Shown: positions 42,606 to 52,107, numbered from the stretch's first letter. The stretch: 64,000 bases of DNA from Ovoidimarina sp038744785 (GCA_038744785.1 JBCDLX010000011.1:1-64000), one strand, 5' to 3'. Program-made: numbers and translations. The notes: a model not told the origin generated them from the letters alone.

Positions 42606-44180
42606 CTAGTATCCCAGCGCACAGCCATCCTTGCGGGGGTCTGATGCACCTTCCAGGACCCCGTCGTTGCGTATCCGGATCGCTTGCGCCCCGCCAATGG
42701 GCTCGTCTGGGACGACGACTGTGTGCCCCATATCAGACAGGTTTTGCGCGACATCATCGCTGTACCCGCGCTCAAGGCGCAGTTCACCTTGCCATGCGAA
42801 GCTGCGCGGCGCGTCAAGCGCGTCCTGCAGTTCCATCTGGTAGTCGGCGAGGTTCGTCACAAACCGCGCATGACCCGCCGCTTGGTAAGGACCGCCCATT
42901 ACACCAAACGGCATCAGCATCTCATCGTTCCGCAAGAAACCGGGGATGATGGTGTGCATCGGCCGTTTGCCTGGGCCAGCCTCGTTTGGGTGCCCCTCGT
43001 CGAGCGAGAACCCCGAGCCGCGATTGTGGAAGAGGACCCCGAATTTGTCGGATGCCAGCCCCGAGCCGAAACTGCGGAAGATCGAATAGATCATCGACAC
43101 CGCCATGCCGTCGCGGTCCACAACAGTGATGTAAATCGTGTCTTTGTGCACCTGTTCCGAGACACGCACCGGATCGTCCATCGCCCGGCGCGGGTCGATA
43201 AGTGCGGCCAGCGCGCGCGCCGTTTCCTGGGCCATCAGATAGTCCAGCCGCTCGGTATAGCCGGGGTCCGCGACAAAGCGGTTGCGGGCATCGTAGGCGA
43301 GTTTTGTCGCCTCAGCTTCCAGATGGGCGCGTGCTGCGCTTCCCGGTGGGATCGCGGCCAGGTCGAATTCGGCCAGAATGTTCATCAGCAGGATCGCCGC
43401 CGCACCTTGCCCGTTTGGGGGATGCTCTATTACATCCAGTGAACCGTACCGGCCAATCACCGGAACGGTGTCGGTGCACGCGGCGGCGGCAAAGTCCTCC
43501 GCCGTGTGCGACCCGCCTGCGGCAACAAGCGACCGGACCATGTCCTCGGCGACTTCGCCCTCGTAGAATCCGGCGCGGCCTTCCTTCGCGATCCGCCGTA
43601 GAACCTCTGCCTGGCCCGCATGGCGAAACAGCGCGCCGGGTGCTGGTGCCGCACCGTCAAGGAGATAGGTTTCCCTGGCCGTACCCGTTAGGTTTGCGGC
43701 CTTCAGGGACCAATCGAACGCCGTGCGGGGCGCGACGGGCACGCCGGTTTCGGTATAGTCGATCGCCGGTGCCAGGACCGTGTCAAGGCCAAGCTTTCCC
43801 CAAGTTTCAGACAAGTGACAGAACGCGTCCACGGCGCCCGGGACGGTGACCGACAAGGCGCCATCAACCGGCACATTGGCGTGGCCCATCGATCGCAAGG
43901 CAGCCGGGTCGAGACCCGCCGGTGCGCGGCCGGATCCGTTCAACCCCCTGATCTCACCGGTTTCCGGATCGGTGAACAGCACAAACAGGTCACCGCCAAG
44001 ACCGGTCATTTGCGGTTCGCAAACGCCCAGCAACACGGCACCCGCAATGGCCGCGTCTATGGCGTTTCCACCCGACTTCAAGGTCTGTATCGCCGTCGAG
44101 GCTGCCAGAGGATGCGATGTGGCCGCCATTCCGTTTGTCGCATAAACGGTTGACCGGCCGGGACGGTGAAAATCGCGCAT
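42606..44180 (-). CDS. ggt: Gamma-glutamyltransferase
   Basis: A 524-residue Ntn-hydrolase precursor. The autoprocessing nucleophile is Thr348 in KDTIYITVVDRDG, aligning with Thr391 of E. coli GGT; the large-subunit part holds PQMTGLGGDLFVLF and NGSGRAP. It lacks an obvious signal peptide, as in the cytoplasmic or glutathione-like amidohydrolase subgroup, so a role in glutathione or gamma-glutamyl-compound breakdown inside the cell is possible. The 264 bases upstream hold only a hairpin near 44205-44227. Confidence 0.92.
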   Translation of the reverse strand: MRDFHRPGRSTVYATNGMAATSHPLAASTAIQTLKSGGNAIDAAIAGAVLLGVCEPQMTGLGGDLFVLFTDPETGEIRGLNGSGRAPAGLDPAALRSMGHANVPVDGALSVTVPGAVDAFCHLSETWGKLGLDTVLAPAIDYTETGVPVAPRTAFDWSLKAANLTGTARETYLLDGAAPAPGALFRHAGQAEVLRRIAKEGRAGFYEGEVAEDMVRSLVAAGGSHTAEDFAAAACTDTVPVIGRYGSLDVIEHPPNGQGAAAILLMNILAEFDLAAIPPGSAARAHLEAEATKLAYDARNRFVADPGYTERLDYLMAQETARALAALIDPRRAMDDPVRVSEQVHKDTIYITVVDRDGMAVSMIYSIFRSFGSGLASDKFGVLFHNRGSGFSLDEGHPNEAGPGKRPMHTIIPGFLRNDEMLMPFGVMGGPYQAAGHARFVTNLADYQMELQDALDAPRSFAWQGELRLERGYSDDVAQNLSDMGHTVVVPDEPIGGAQAIRIRNDGVLEGASDPRKDGCALGY

Positions 44181-44444
44181 TTGGTTTATCCTCTTGTCGG
44201 CCAGGGTATTCCGCTTGGCCGGGATACCTATGCTGCGTGTGGTGTGTTGTCCACCGGAACCCTAGGCTCCAAACAGGCGATCAACGGGATGGCGGCCTTT
44301 CAACCGTGGGCCCCGTTAGCCAACAGGTGTTTGTAGGTCTCTCGATGGGATGTCCGATGCGAACCGCACGTTTTGGAAAATATCATCAAAGGACCGCGGA
44401 CCATCAAATGGCCAAACATCAAAAAAGTGCGATCGTCCGTGCTC

Positions 44445-44930
44445 TCAGGCCGACGACAGCTTTATTCGGAAGCTCAGCCGGTTTCGACCTTCCGTTCGTT
44501 CGTATCTGAGTTTGCGCGCCAGTTGCCGGATCATGAACAGACCATAGCCGCCTTCTGCTTGTTCATGGGCGTCCAGCGAGGGATCGGCGGGTGCGCCACC
44601 CGGCAATCGGCCCGCGGGCATTGGCTCTCCGTCATCCCAGATGGTGAAATGCATGCCCGGTGTGCGCATCTCGACAGCGACATCGACCTGACCGCGGCCG
44701 GTATCCTGATAGGCGTGTTCCACGATGTTGTTGAACACTTCCGCCAACGCGATCTCAAGAACATCGATGTCTTCTTGAGAAACTGTGCCAGGCTCAACCT
44801 GTCCGATGATGCTTCGGATCGCCCGGCGCGCAGCAGGGTTCGTCGCCTCAAAGCTGATTTCGATACGGCTATCGGCCACGGCTGCCGAGGCGCGGACGGT
44901 GTCTTGGCGGGCGTGGTTCTCAGGAGGCAC
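44445..44930 (-). CDS. Anti-sigma-factor-type ATP-binding protein (RsbW-like)
   Basis: A 161-residue GHKL ATPase: N-box EVFNNIVEHAYQ, G1 box FTIWDDGEPMP, and G2 GGYGLFMIRQLARKL. This is the short kinase domain of anti-sigma factors such as RsbW/SpoIIAB. It overlaps the STAS protein gene by 11 bases, so the two are a switch pair in which the kinase phosphorylates the STAS protein. No partner sigma factor, phosphatase or sensor is near, so the target is unknown. Confidence 0.85.
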   Translation of the reverse strand: MPPENHARQDTVRASAAVADSRIEISFEATNPAARRAIRSIIGQVEPGTVSQEDIDVLEIALAEVFNNIVEHAYQDTGRGQVDVAVEMRTPGMHFTIWDDGEPMPAGRLPGGAPADPSLDAHEQAEGGYGLFMIRQLARKLRYERTEGRNRLSFRIKLSSA

Positions 44931-45264
44931 GGGCCGCAGGCTCCACCGCCCGTTCCAGGTTTTCGTGGATCGTGATCACGGCATCCATGCGGGTTAGCCG
45001 GAACACGGTCTGAACCTTTTGGGAAAGCGACACCAACTCCAGGCGTCGGTCGGCCCCAAGGTACTTCATCACCGAGACGATGGCGCCCAAGCCACTGGAA
45101 TCGATGCTGTCGACGGCGCTGAGGTCCAAAAGCACACGTTCCGCCGTGTCCGTAACGGCCCGGCGCATATCATCTTTGAATTGAACAGCTGTCGCAGCGT
45201 CGATCCGATCGGCATCGACGGTCACCACCAGGCAAATCCCCCGGGTTTCGCTTCGAAGGTTCAC
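44920..45264 (-). CDS. STAS anti-anti-sigma-factor-type protein (RsbV-like)
   Basis: A 114-residue STAS protein. The phosphorylation loop is VDSIDSSGLGAIVSV with Ser57 equivalent to Ser58 of SpoIIAA. It is the first gene of the pair with the GHKL kinase. In related systems the unphosphorylated form releases a sigma factor or another regulator from the kinase. The 86-base region upstream is shared with the divergent thiolase gene. Confidence 0.87.
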   Translation of the reverse strand: MNLRSETRGICLVVTVDADRIDAATAVQFKDDMRRAVTDTAERVLLDLSAVDSIDSSGLGAIVSVMKYLGADRRLELVSLSQKVQTVFRLTRMDAVITIHENLERAVEPAARAS

Positions 45265-45350
45265 GGAAAGTCTCCTTTTCTATGACCTGCGCTCTGGCTA
45301 GAGCGTAGAGATTACGATTCAGTAAGCGGCGAAACGTTGAGGAGGACGCG

Positions 45351-46532
45351 ATGATGACAGAGGTGTTTATTGCGGGCGCCGCAAGGACGCCGATGGGCGG
45401 TCTTGGGGGCGACCTTGCGCCCGTGGCTGCACCGGCGCTTGGCGGCGTCGCCATCAAAGCCGCGCTGGACCGGGCGGGCCTGGACACCGTCGACGAGGTT
45501 CTGATGGGATGCGTTCTTCCAGCTGGTCAGGGTCAGGCGCCCGCCCGTCAGGCCGGTTTTGCCGCGGGCCTTGGCGAAGACGTTCCGGCCACAACACTGA
45601 ACAAGATGTGCGGCTCTGGCATGAAGGCGGTCATGGTGGGACATGACCGGATCAGGCTTGGCGATGCCGATACTGTCGCCGCCGGAGGGATGGAGAGCAT
45701 GACAAATGCGCCCTATCTGCTGCCGGGAATGCGGGCGGGCGCGCGGCTGGGCCATGGCGCCGCTGTCGATCACATGTTTCTTGATGGGCTTGAGGACGCA
45801 TATCAAACCGGACGCCTGATGGGCACGTTTGCCGAGGATTGTGCCGAGGCCTATCAGTTTACGCGCGAGGCGCAGGACAGGTTCGCCCTGGCGTCACTGT
45901 CGCGCGCGCAAGCGGCCGAAGCCAGTGGCGATCTGGCATCCGAGATCGCACCCGTGACCGTGCGGTCCCGCAAGGGCACGGCCGAGATTGCAGTTGACGA
46001 ACAACCGGGCAACGCGCGGCCCGAGAAGATCCCGCACCTGAAGCCCGCGTTCCGCGAAGGCGGTACGGTAACCGCGGCGAATTCGTCCTCGATCTCGGAT
46101 GGTGCGGCAGCGCTTTTGTTATGTTCCGAAGAAGCGGCCAAGGCGGGCGGACTGACACCGCGCGCGCGCATTCTGGGACACGCCACACATGCGCAGGCGC
46201 CGGGGCTTTTTACGACTGCACCTGTACCGGCCACACAAAAGCTCCTTGACCGGATCGGATGGTCTGTGGATGACGTCGACCTGTGGGAAGTGAACGAGGC
46301 CTTTGCCGTCGTTCCCATGGCGTTCATGCAAGAGATGCGGGTGTCGCATGACATCCTCAACATAAATGGCGGGGCTTGTGCGCTTGGTCACCCGATCGGT
46401 GCATCGGGTGCGCGCATTTTGGTCGCACTCCTGAATGCGCTCGAGTTGCGCGGACTGACGCGGGGCGTCGCCGCGATTTGCATCGGAGGCGGGGAAGCGA
46501 CTGCCGTGGCGATGGAACGTCTTTCAACGTAA
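45351..46532 (+). CDS. Acetyl-CoA C-acetyltransferase (thiolase)
   Basis: A 393-residue thiolase. The acylated Cys87 is in NKMCGSGMKAV, and the active-site His and second Cys are in GGACALGHPIGASGARI near residue 340-355. NEAFAVVPM is the third motif. It condenses two acetyl-CoA or cleaves acetoacetyl-CoA/3-ketoacyl-CoA. No phaB or phaC is next to it, so a PHB role is not shown. The start is MMTEV; either Met is possible. Confidence 0.9.
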   Translation: MMTEVFIAGAARTPMGGLGGDLAPVAAPALGGVAIKAALDRAGLDTVDEVLMGCVLPAGQGQAPARQAGFAAGLGEDVPATTLNKMCGSGMKAVMVGHDRIRLGDADTVAAGGMESMTNAPYLLPGMRAGARLGHGAAVDHMFLDGLEDAYQTGRLMGTFAEDCAEAYQFTREAQDRFALASLSRAQAAEASGDLASEIAPVTVRSRKGTAEIAVDEQPGNARPEKIPHLKPAFREGGTVTAANSSSISDGAAALLLCSEEAAKAGGLTPRARILGHATHAQAPGLFTTAPVPATQKLLDRIGWSVDDVDLWEVNEAFAVVPMAFMQEMRVSHDILNINGGACALGHPIGASGARILVALLNALELRGLTRGVAAICIGGGEATAVAMERLST

Positions 46533-46576
46533 GGACCCAAGGACGCTTCAATCCCCCAGCTAAAGGGAACCGCACA

Positions 46577-47035
46577 ATGTCGGTTGACTACGCCAAACTC
46601 GCCAAGACTGTCAGAGCGCTCACCGAAGGCGAAACCGACAGCGTTGCGTTGATGGCGACGCTTGCCTGCGAGATCCACCACGCCGATGATCGGTTCGACT
46701 GGACCGGGTTCTATCGTGTCGTGGGCCCCGAGATGCTGAAGATCGGTCCCTATCAGGGGGGGCATGGGTGCCTTGCGATCCCATTCTCGCGCGGGGTTTG
46801 TGGTGCCGCTGCGCGTACCGGCGAAACTCAGATCGTGGACGATGTTGATGCCTTTCCGGGTCACATCGCCTGCGCAGCGTCGACCCGATCCGAGATCGTT
46901 CTTCCGGTTAGGGACGGAGAGGGACGGCTTCTAGGCGTCCTTGATATCGATAGCGACCGGCCCGCCGCCTTCACGGAGGAAGACGCCGCCGTATTGCAGA
47001 CCATTCTCGATGATACGTTCCGAGATGCCGAATGA
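46577..47035 (+). CDS. GAF-domain free-methionine-(R)-sulfoxide reductase
   Basis: A 152-residue GAF protein; the ATG at 46577 is preceded by AAAGGGAACC, and the longer frame upstream lacks family character. Three cysteines at 65 (HGCLAIPFS), 75 (RGVCGAA) and 99 (HIACAAS) match the fRMsr redox set that reduces free Met-R-SO. It ends in ATGA overlapping the LysE gene. A GAF sensor is unlikely given the Cys set. Confidence 0.9.
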   Translation: MSVDYAKLAKTVRALTEGETDSVALMATLACEIHHADDRFDWTGFYRVVGPEMLKIGPYQGGHGCLAIPFSRGVCGAAARTGETQIVDDVDAFPGHIACAASTRSEIVLPVRDGEGRLLGVLDIDSDRPAAFTEEDAAVLQTILDDTFRDAE

Positions 47036-47655
47036 GTTTGGACGGCTGGCTCGTCTTTTCTGCCTTCTGGGTGCTCTTTGTTACGACGCCTGGGCCCAAT
47101 GCGGTCAATTGCATCGGCAACGGGATGACATACGGGTTCCGCGCGTCTTTGTGGGGTGTTCTGGCGATCTTGACACAGGCGAGCCTGTTTCTTTTCTTGT
47201 CGGCGGCCGGCATTACGGCACTCATCGCGGCGTCTGAGGCACTCTTTTCCTGGCTGAAGCTGATCGGCGCGGCGTTCCTGATTTGGCTGGGTATCCGGGG
47301 TTGGATGACCGCAGGCCGTCCTGTTGCCGCGCGCCCGACCTCGGCCCGGTCAATCTACGGGCGCGCCTTTCTGATCGCGACGATCAACGCGAAATCCATC
47401 GCAGGCTACCTTGCTGCGTTCTCGCAGTTTGTGCAGCCAGAAGTCCCTATTTGGGATCAGATGTGGGCCATTGTGCCAACGGCGCTGACGATCACGGCAG
47501 CAAGCTACATCGGCTATACCGCACTTGGCGCGTGGCTTGGGCGCCGCGCGCTGGGTGCGGTGCTGAACATCTGGTTTCGCCGGGCGATGGGGGCGTGCTT
47601 CGTGATCTACGGCGTGCTACTCGGCGGGTCAGGCCTGCAAGGGAGAGGCACGTGA
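47032..47655 (+). CDS. LysE-family amino-acid exporter
   Basis: A 207-residue membrane protein with about six hydrophobic segments (TTPGPNAVNCIGNGMTYGF near the start, a hallmark of LysE/RhtB). These export lysine, homoserine, threonine or related solutes. It overlaps the fRMsr gene by four bases and the next by four (GTGA). Confidence 0.88.
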   Translation: MSLDGWLVFSAFWVLFVTTPGPNAVNCIGNGMTYGFRASLWGVLAILTQASLFLFLSAAGITALIAASEALFSWLKLIGAAFLIWLGIRGWMTAGRPVAARPTSARSIYGRAFLIATINAKSIAGYLAAFSQFVQPEVPIWDQMWAIVPTALTITAASYIGYTALGAWLGRRALGAVLNIWFRRAMGACFVIYGVLLGGSGLQGRGT

Positions 47656-48017
47656 AGGGAAGCTGTCTGTGCGGAATGGTAACGTTCGAGGTTGAAGGGC
47701 CGGTCGAAGGCCCCTCGGTCTGTCATTGCACCCAATGCCGGAAGCAATCGGGGCACCTGTGGTCGTCGGCATTTGCCCCCGAAGACCGGATCGTGATAAA
47801 AGGCGATGTTCGTTGGTTCGAAGCCACCCCACAGGCGAAGCGGGGATTTTGCCCGGTGTGCGGATCGTTCCTGTTCTGGAAGGCGCATGACGAGAATACG
47901 ATGTCTTTCGCACTGGGCGCCATCGACGGGTCGACCGGCATCACTCTTGAAAAGCATATCTTCACGGGGTCGAAGGGCGACTACTACAACATCAGCGACG
48001 GGCTGCCGCAATCGTGA
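47652..48017 (+). CDS. GFA/CENP-V zinc protein
   Basis: A 121-residue protein starting with GTG at 47652, overlapping the LysE stop. The zinc ligands are in GSCLCGMVTF, VCHCTQCRKQSG and GFCPVCGSF, the glutathione-dependent formaldehyde-activating (GFA/CENP-V) fold. Many family members are not formaldehyde enzymes, so the reaction is open. It overlaps rluA-like coding sequence by four bases (GTGA). Confidence 0.9.
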   Translation: MKGSCLCGMVTFEVEGPVEGPSVCHCTQCRKQSGHLWSSAFAPEDRIVIKGDVRWFEATPQAKRGFCPVCGSFLFWKAHDENTMSFALGAIDGSTGITLEKHIFTGSKGDYYNISDGLPQS

Positions 48018-48661
48018 GCGAGACTTACGCGCCGCCCGAGACGCCGCTCGACATCCTTCATGCCGATCACGAGGTGCTGGTGGTGAACAAACCGCCGGGC
48101 CTTTTGTCCGTTCCTGGAAAGGGTGAACATCTGGCGGATTGCCTGATCGCGCGGCTTGCGACCGCCTATCCAGAGGTGCTTCTGGTCCACCGGCTTGACC
48201 GCGACACCTCGGGCGTCATGGTCTTTGCCGTTAGCCCGCACGCGCAGCGTCATCTGGGCCTTCAGTTTGAAAAGCGACGGGTGAGGAAGGTCTACGTTGC
48301 GCGTGTGGCCGGAGTTGTCAAGGACGATACCGGAAAGGTCGATCTGCCCCTTGCCGTCGACTGGCCGAACCGTCCCAAGCAGCATGTGGACCATCAAAAC
48401 GGTCGGGCTGCGGTCACGGACTGGCGCGTTGTTCGCCGGGCAACAGACGAGACCCGCATCCGGCTATATCCCAAGACCGGTCGGTCCCATCAGCTCAGGG
48501 TCCATATGCGCGAGATCGGGCATCCAATCCTGGGCGATCCATTCTACGCAACTGGCGCGGCGCGAGCGCATCCGCGCCTGATGCTACACGCCGAAAGCCT
48601 GCGATTTCGTCATCCGGACGGCGGGAAGGGAATGACGTTTTCCGTAAAGCCTGCGTTCTAA
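48014..48661 (+). CDS. RluA-family pseudouridine synthase
   Basis: A 215-residue enzyme: the catalytic Asp is Asp62 in LVHRLDRDTSGVMV, with the RluA strand KPPGLLSVPGK ahead and KTGRSHQLRVHM toward the end. It isomerises uridine in rRNA or tRNA; the target cannot be told. It starts with GTG overlapping the GFA gene. This last member closes a four-gene run joined by overlapping start/stop codons. Confidence 0.9.
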   Translation: MSETYAPPETPLDILHADHEVLVVNKPPGLLSVPGKGEHLADCLIARLATAYPEVLLVHRLDRDTSGVMVFAVSPHAQRHLGLQFEKRRVRKVYVARVAGVVKDDTGKVDLPLAVDWPNRPKQHVDHQNGRAAVTDWRVVRRATDETRIRLYPKTGRSHQLRVHMREIGHPILGDPFYATGAARAHPRLMLHAESLRFRHPDGGKGMTFSVKPAF

Positions 48662-48712
48662 GAAACCTTGCTCTGGGCCTGACTGCCAACCTCGCCCGAC
48701 CCGGTCCCGCGC

Positions 48713-49117
48713 CTATGGCATCAAAACGTCGGACCGTTCGAAATTCGCGCCTTCGATCGTACCATCATCGAACAAAAGACTGACGGCGACCGATTGCACG
48801 GATCCCAACGGCGCGACAGCATAGGGTAAAACGTCTTCGGCCTTTATCGCGTTCGGTTGGGCGGTGTCTTCGTAGCAGGGCTCTGCCGGGAAGCTCTGCG
48901 CTGCGCCGCCATTGACCGCAAACAGGATCTCGTCGACACCACACCGCCAACTCAGGATCTGCGTGAAATAGATCAGGTCCTGACCTTCCCACTCGCGGAC
49001 GGCGATCCAACTGGCTTTGGTCGCCTGAAGGATCGGTTTCACTTCGGCGGCTGTTGTCATGGTCTGAGCCAATGCCGGAGAGGCGAAGATCAGGAATGAG
49101 ATGGCTAGGCGAAACAT
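48713..49117 (-). CDS. Exported hypothetical protein
   Basis: A 134-residue protein; the ATG at 49117 gives a signal peptide ending SPALAQ. The mature part (FTQILSWRCGVDEILFAVNG, FPAEPCYEDTAQP) has two Cys that may form a disulfide. No family is recognised beyond similarity in type to periplasmic stress proteins. It follows the RluA-like gene in opposite orientation and is 112 bases from the dioxygenase gene. Confidence 0.75.
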   Translation of the reverse strand: MFRLAISFLIFASPALAQTMTTAAEVKPILQATKASWIAVREWEGQDLIYFTQILSWRCGVDEILFAVNGGAAQSFPAEPCYEDTAQPNAIKAEDVLPYAVAPLGSVQSVAVSLLFDDGTIEGANFERSDVLMP

Positions 49118-49229
49118 GGGGTGGCCTCGTGGCTTGCGCGTCGGCGCCTTTGAAATGCGCCAACGGCAGGAAATCACGTCACCCCCCTTGCCTGTCAAGT
49201 TGGGGCGCACACCTAATGTTGCGACGGTG

Positions 49230-50159
49230 TTAGCCCCCGATCGGTTCCAACGTCCGCTCAAGCCGTTCACGAAGATGCTGATGCTGGGCGGGAAGTTTCA
49301 AGGTCGTGCCAAGCTGCTTGGTATCTTCGTCGCGGCCAAAGCCCGGTTCGTTGGTGGCAACCTCGAATAGAACACCGCCTGGGGCGCGGAAATATATCGC
49401 CCAGAAGTAATCGCGGTCGATCACCGGAGTGACCTGATAGCCGGCGTCGGCCAGCGCTTCGCGCACTTCAAGCTGGCGGGCGCGATTTTTAACAGCAAAG
49501 GCCAGATGATGGACGGAGCCCGCGCCCTGCACGGCGTCCGGTGCATCCGGAAGGGTTTCGATGTCGATCACATTTGCGCCGTTGCCGTCTTCGATTGCAA
49601 AACGGGTGACATTACCGTCACTGCCGATGTTCTCGTAGCCCATGAACCTTAAGAGTTCGGCAGTGGCCCCGCTGTCCTTCAGGCGCAGTGACGCTGAATG
49701 AAAGCCCCGGATCGCCATATCTTCGGGAATGCCGCTGGTGGTCCAAGGTGTCCGATCATCCTCGACTTCCATAAGCGCGAAGCCCTCCCCATCCGGTCCG
49801 TCGAATGTCAGTGTGGGCGCTCCGAAAGGCTGGACCATTTGCAATCCGCCGATGCCAAGCTCGGCAAACCGCTTTTGCCAGGCGTCGATGCTGCCCGTGG
49901 GCACTGCGAAAGTGGTCCTTCCGACCTCTCCCGTACCGTGCGCGCCGCGTGCGGCATGTGGAAACGGGAAGTAGGTCATCACCGTGCCAGGCGTGCCCGC
50001 CGCATCGCCGTAGTAAAGATGGTAGACCTCGGGGTTGTCGAAGTTCACAGTCTTCTTGACCCGCCGCAAACCAAGCGCGCCGGTAAAGAAGCGGTTATTG
50101 GTGGCTGCACCGGATGCCAGCGAAGTGACATGGTGCAGTCCCTTGATCTGCTTTCGCAT
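49230..50159 (-). CDS. Ring-cleaving dioxygenase (VOC type)
   Basis: A 309-residue protein with two vicinal-oxygen-chelate halves. The ATG at 50159 follows the weak AGGGCC. His in GLHHVTSLA, His-His in SVHHLAFAVKN and Glu in GVLFEVATNE are the iron ligands. The family (MhqO/LinE-type) cleaves hydroquinones or catechols. It sits beside SnoaL-like and aldehyde dehydrogenase genes, which would suit a catabolic or detoxification set. The substrate is unknown. Confidence 0.85.
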   Translation of the reverse strand: MRKQIKGLHHVTSLASGAATNNRFFTGALGLRRVKKTVNFDNPEVYHLYYGDAAGTPGTVMTYFPFPHAARGAHGTGEVGRTTFAVPTGSIDAWQKRFAELGIGGLQMVQPFGAPTLTFDGPDGEGFALMEVEDDRTPWTTSGIPEDMAIRGFHSASLRLKDSGATAELLRFMGYENIGSDGNVTRFAIEDGNGANVIDIETLPDAPDAVQGAGSVHHLAFAVKNRARQLEVREALADAGYQVTPVIDRDYFWAIYFRAPGGVLFEVATNEPGFGRDEDTKQLGTTLKLPAQHQHLRERLERTLEPIGG

Positions 50160-50251
50160 GGGGCCCTCCATCAGATACCATCGATGGAAGTATCGCGTGT
50201 GAAGCCGATATACACCGCCCACGCGCGCGCCGTCGATGTGCGGATGCGCAC

Positions 50252-50686
50252 TTACGCAGGCGCGGAAAGCTGTTGATAGACGCCCAGGCGATCTGCGATT
50301 TGCCAGTGACCTGTCAGACGGTCTTCGCGGTCGAACCCGTAAACGGTTATGCCCGTCATCGAAATTGCGCGCCCTGTGGCGGGGAGGCCGGGCAGATCAC
50401 CCAGATGCGTGCCCGACCAGGACCACGTCACAGCGATCCTGTCACCTTCTTCGATCATTTCGACCGGGGTAAATACCTGGTCCGGCGCTGCGGCCCGGGA
50501 CGCGACCAATCGATGTGTGAAACCGTCCCGATCCAGTGTTTGCCCGTGCCACGGGTCGCCCGGGTCGTTATGCACGGTGTAGCTGTCGGCGATGAATGTG
50601 CCGACAGCTTCAGTGTCGCCTTCTGTCCAGACCTTGCGCAGAAAGTCCTTAAGCCTGGTCTTGCGTCTGGTCACTCTGCCGCCCAA
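50252..50686 (-). CDS. SnoaL-like cyclase/hydrolase
   Basis: A 144-residue NTF2-fold protein: FIADSYTVHNDPGDPWHGQT and GHWQIADRLGVYQQL are typical of SnoaL/ester cyclase-like families, which act in polyketide cyclisation or on small hydrophobic compounds. Here the context is catabolic, so a hydrolase or isomerase role is equally likely. It overlaps the aldehyde dehydrogenase coding end by 16 bases. Confidence 0.75.
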   Translation of the reverse strand: MGGRVTRRKTRLKDFLRKVWTEGDTEAVGTFIADSYTVHNDPGDPWHGQTLDRDGFTHRLVASRAAAPDQVFTPVEMIEEGDRIAVTWSWSGTHLGDLPGLPATGRAISMTGITVYGFDREDRLTGHWQIADRLGVYQQLSAPA

Positions 50687-52107
50687 TCGGACACCGATTT
50701 AACTTCAAGATATTCCTCGATGCCCCAGACCCCGCCTTCACGCGCCCGGCCAGAAGACTTCACACCTCCAAACGGCGCACCGGCGCCGCGCGAGCGATAG
50801 TTCATCTCGACCATGCCCGATTGCAGGCGACGTGCCAGCCGGTTCCGGCGTGCGCCGTCCGATGACTGGACGTAGTTCGTGAGGCCGTAGGGGGTGTCAT
50901 TTGCAATCGCCAATGCCTCTTCCTCGGTCTCAAAAGGGATCATCGAAAGGACAGGGCCGAAGATTTCCTCTTTCTCGATAGTCATTCCCGGTTCGACGTC
51001 AGCAAATACGGTCGGACGCACGTAATATCCGCGGTTGAAACCTTCGGGCCGTCCCGGTCCGCCTGCGACGAGGCGGGCACCTTCCTCCATGCCTTTCTCG
51101 ATCAGCGCCTGCACGCGCCCGAACTGACGTTCAGAGACCAAGGGGCCGATATGGCGCCCATCCTCGTGGGCGCTTCCCACGGCGGTGTTTTCTGCTGTCT
51201 CGCGCGCGATTTCGACGGCCTCGTCATAAATTGAGCGTTCGACCAGCATCCGGGTCGGCGCGTTGCAGGATTGTCCCGTATTGCTGAAACACGACCGCGC
51301 GCCGCGCTTAACCGCACCGTCGGGCGCATCGGCAAACACGATGTTTGCGCCCTTGCCGCCCAGTTCTAGGCTGACCCGTTTCAGGGTTTCGGCCGCTGCT
51401 CGGCTAATTGCCTTACCTGCGCGGGTCGAGCCAGTGAACGAAATCATGTCCACGTCCGGATGCGCCGAAAGCTGGGCCCCGACCCCTTCGCCGTCGCCAT
51501 TCACCAGGTTGAAAACGCCCGCCGGGACGCCCGCCTCGTCAATAATCTCGGCCAAAAGGATAGAATCGAGCGGTGCGAATTCTGATGGCTTCAGCACCAT
51601 CGTGCAGCCTGCGGCCATCGCGAAGGGCACCTTCAGCGTTGTTTGGCTCACAGGCCAGTTCCACGGCGTGATCATCCCGATAACGCCAATGGGTTCCATT
51701 AGAATCTGGGCACCCGGCGCAGTGCCCAGGGGGCGGGAAAACTGGACCTGCTTTGCCGCCTCGATGCAGTCTCGGATGTTGCCAATCCCTGCCGATGCCT
51801 GCGCGCCGCGCGCCCAATCCTTGGGTGCACCCATCTCCATGCTGATGACATCTGCCATCTCGTCGATGCGGGCCTCGTAAATCTCGCCAATCTTTTCGAT
51901 CAGCGCGATTCGTTCCTCGGGCGTCGTCTCCGTCCATGCCGGTAGCGCAGCTTTGGCGGCTGCAACCGCCGCGTCAGTGTCTGCACTCGATCCAAGCGAG
52001 ATTACGGCACAAGGCTCTTCCGTCGATGGGTCGATGACCTGGCAATCGTTTGGCGTGGCAGGGTCCACCCACTGCCCGTCAATGTAGAACTGGCGATGCT
52101 CTCTCAT
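50671..52107 (-). CDS. Aldehyde dehydrogenase
   Basis: A 478-residue NAD(P)-dependent enzyme. The ATG at 52107 (MREHRQFYIDGQW) follows GGAG; an in-frame ATG 12 bases earlier is less suited. Cys281 (FSNTGQSCNAPTR) is the nucleophile and Glu248 the base (LELGGKGANIV); FTGSTRAGK binds the cofactor. It oxidises an aldehyde to the acid. It overlaps the SnoaL gene and opens a transcript with the dioxygenase genes. Confidence 0.94.
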   Translation of the reverse strand: MREHRQFYIDGQWVDPATPNDCQVIDPSTEEPCAVISLGSSADTDAAVAAAKAALPAWTETTPEERIALIEKIGEIYEARIDEMADVISMEMGAPKDWARGAQASAGIGNIRDCIEAAKQVQFSRPLGTAPGAQILMEPIGVIGMITPWNWPVSQTTLKVPFAMAAGCTMVLKPSEFAPLDSILLAEIIDEAGVPAGVFNLVNGDGEGVGAQLSAHPDVDMISFTGSTRAGKAISRAAAETLKRVSLELGGKGANIVFADAPDGAVKRGARSCFSNTGQSCNAPTRMLVERSIYDEAVEIARETAENTAVGSAHEDGRHIGPLVSERQFGRVQALIEKGMEEGARLVAGGPGRPEGFNRGYYVRPTVFADVEPGMTIEKEEIFGPVLSMIPFETEEEALAIANDTPYGLTNYVQSSDGARRNRLARRLQSGMVEMNYRSRGAGAPFGGVKSSGRAREGGVWGIEEYLEVKSVSDWAAE

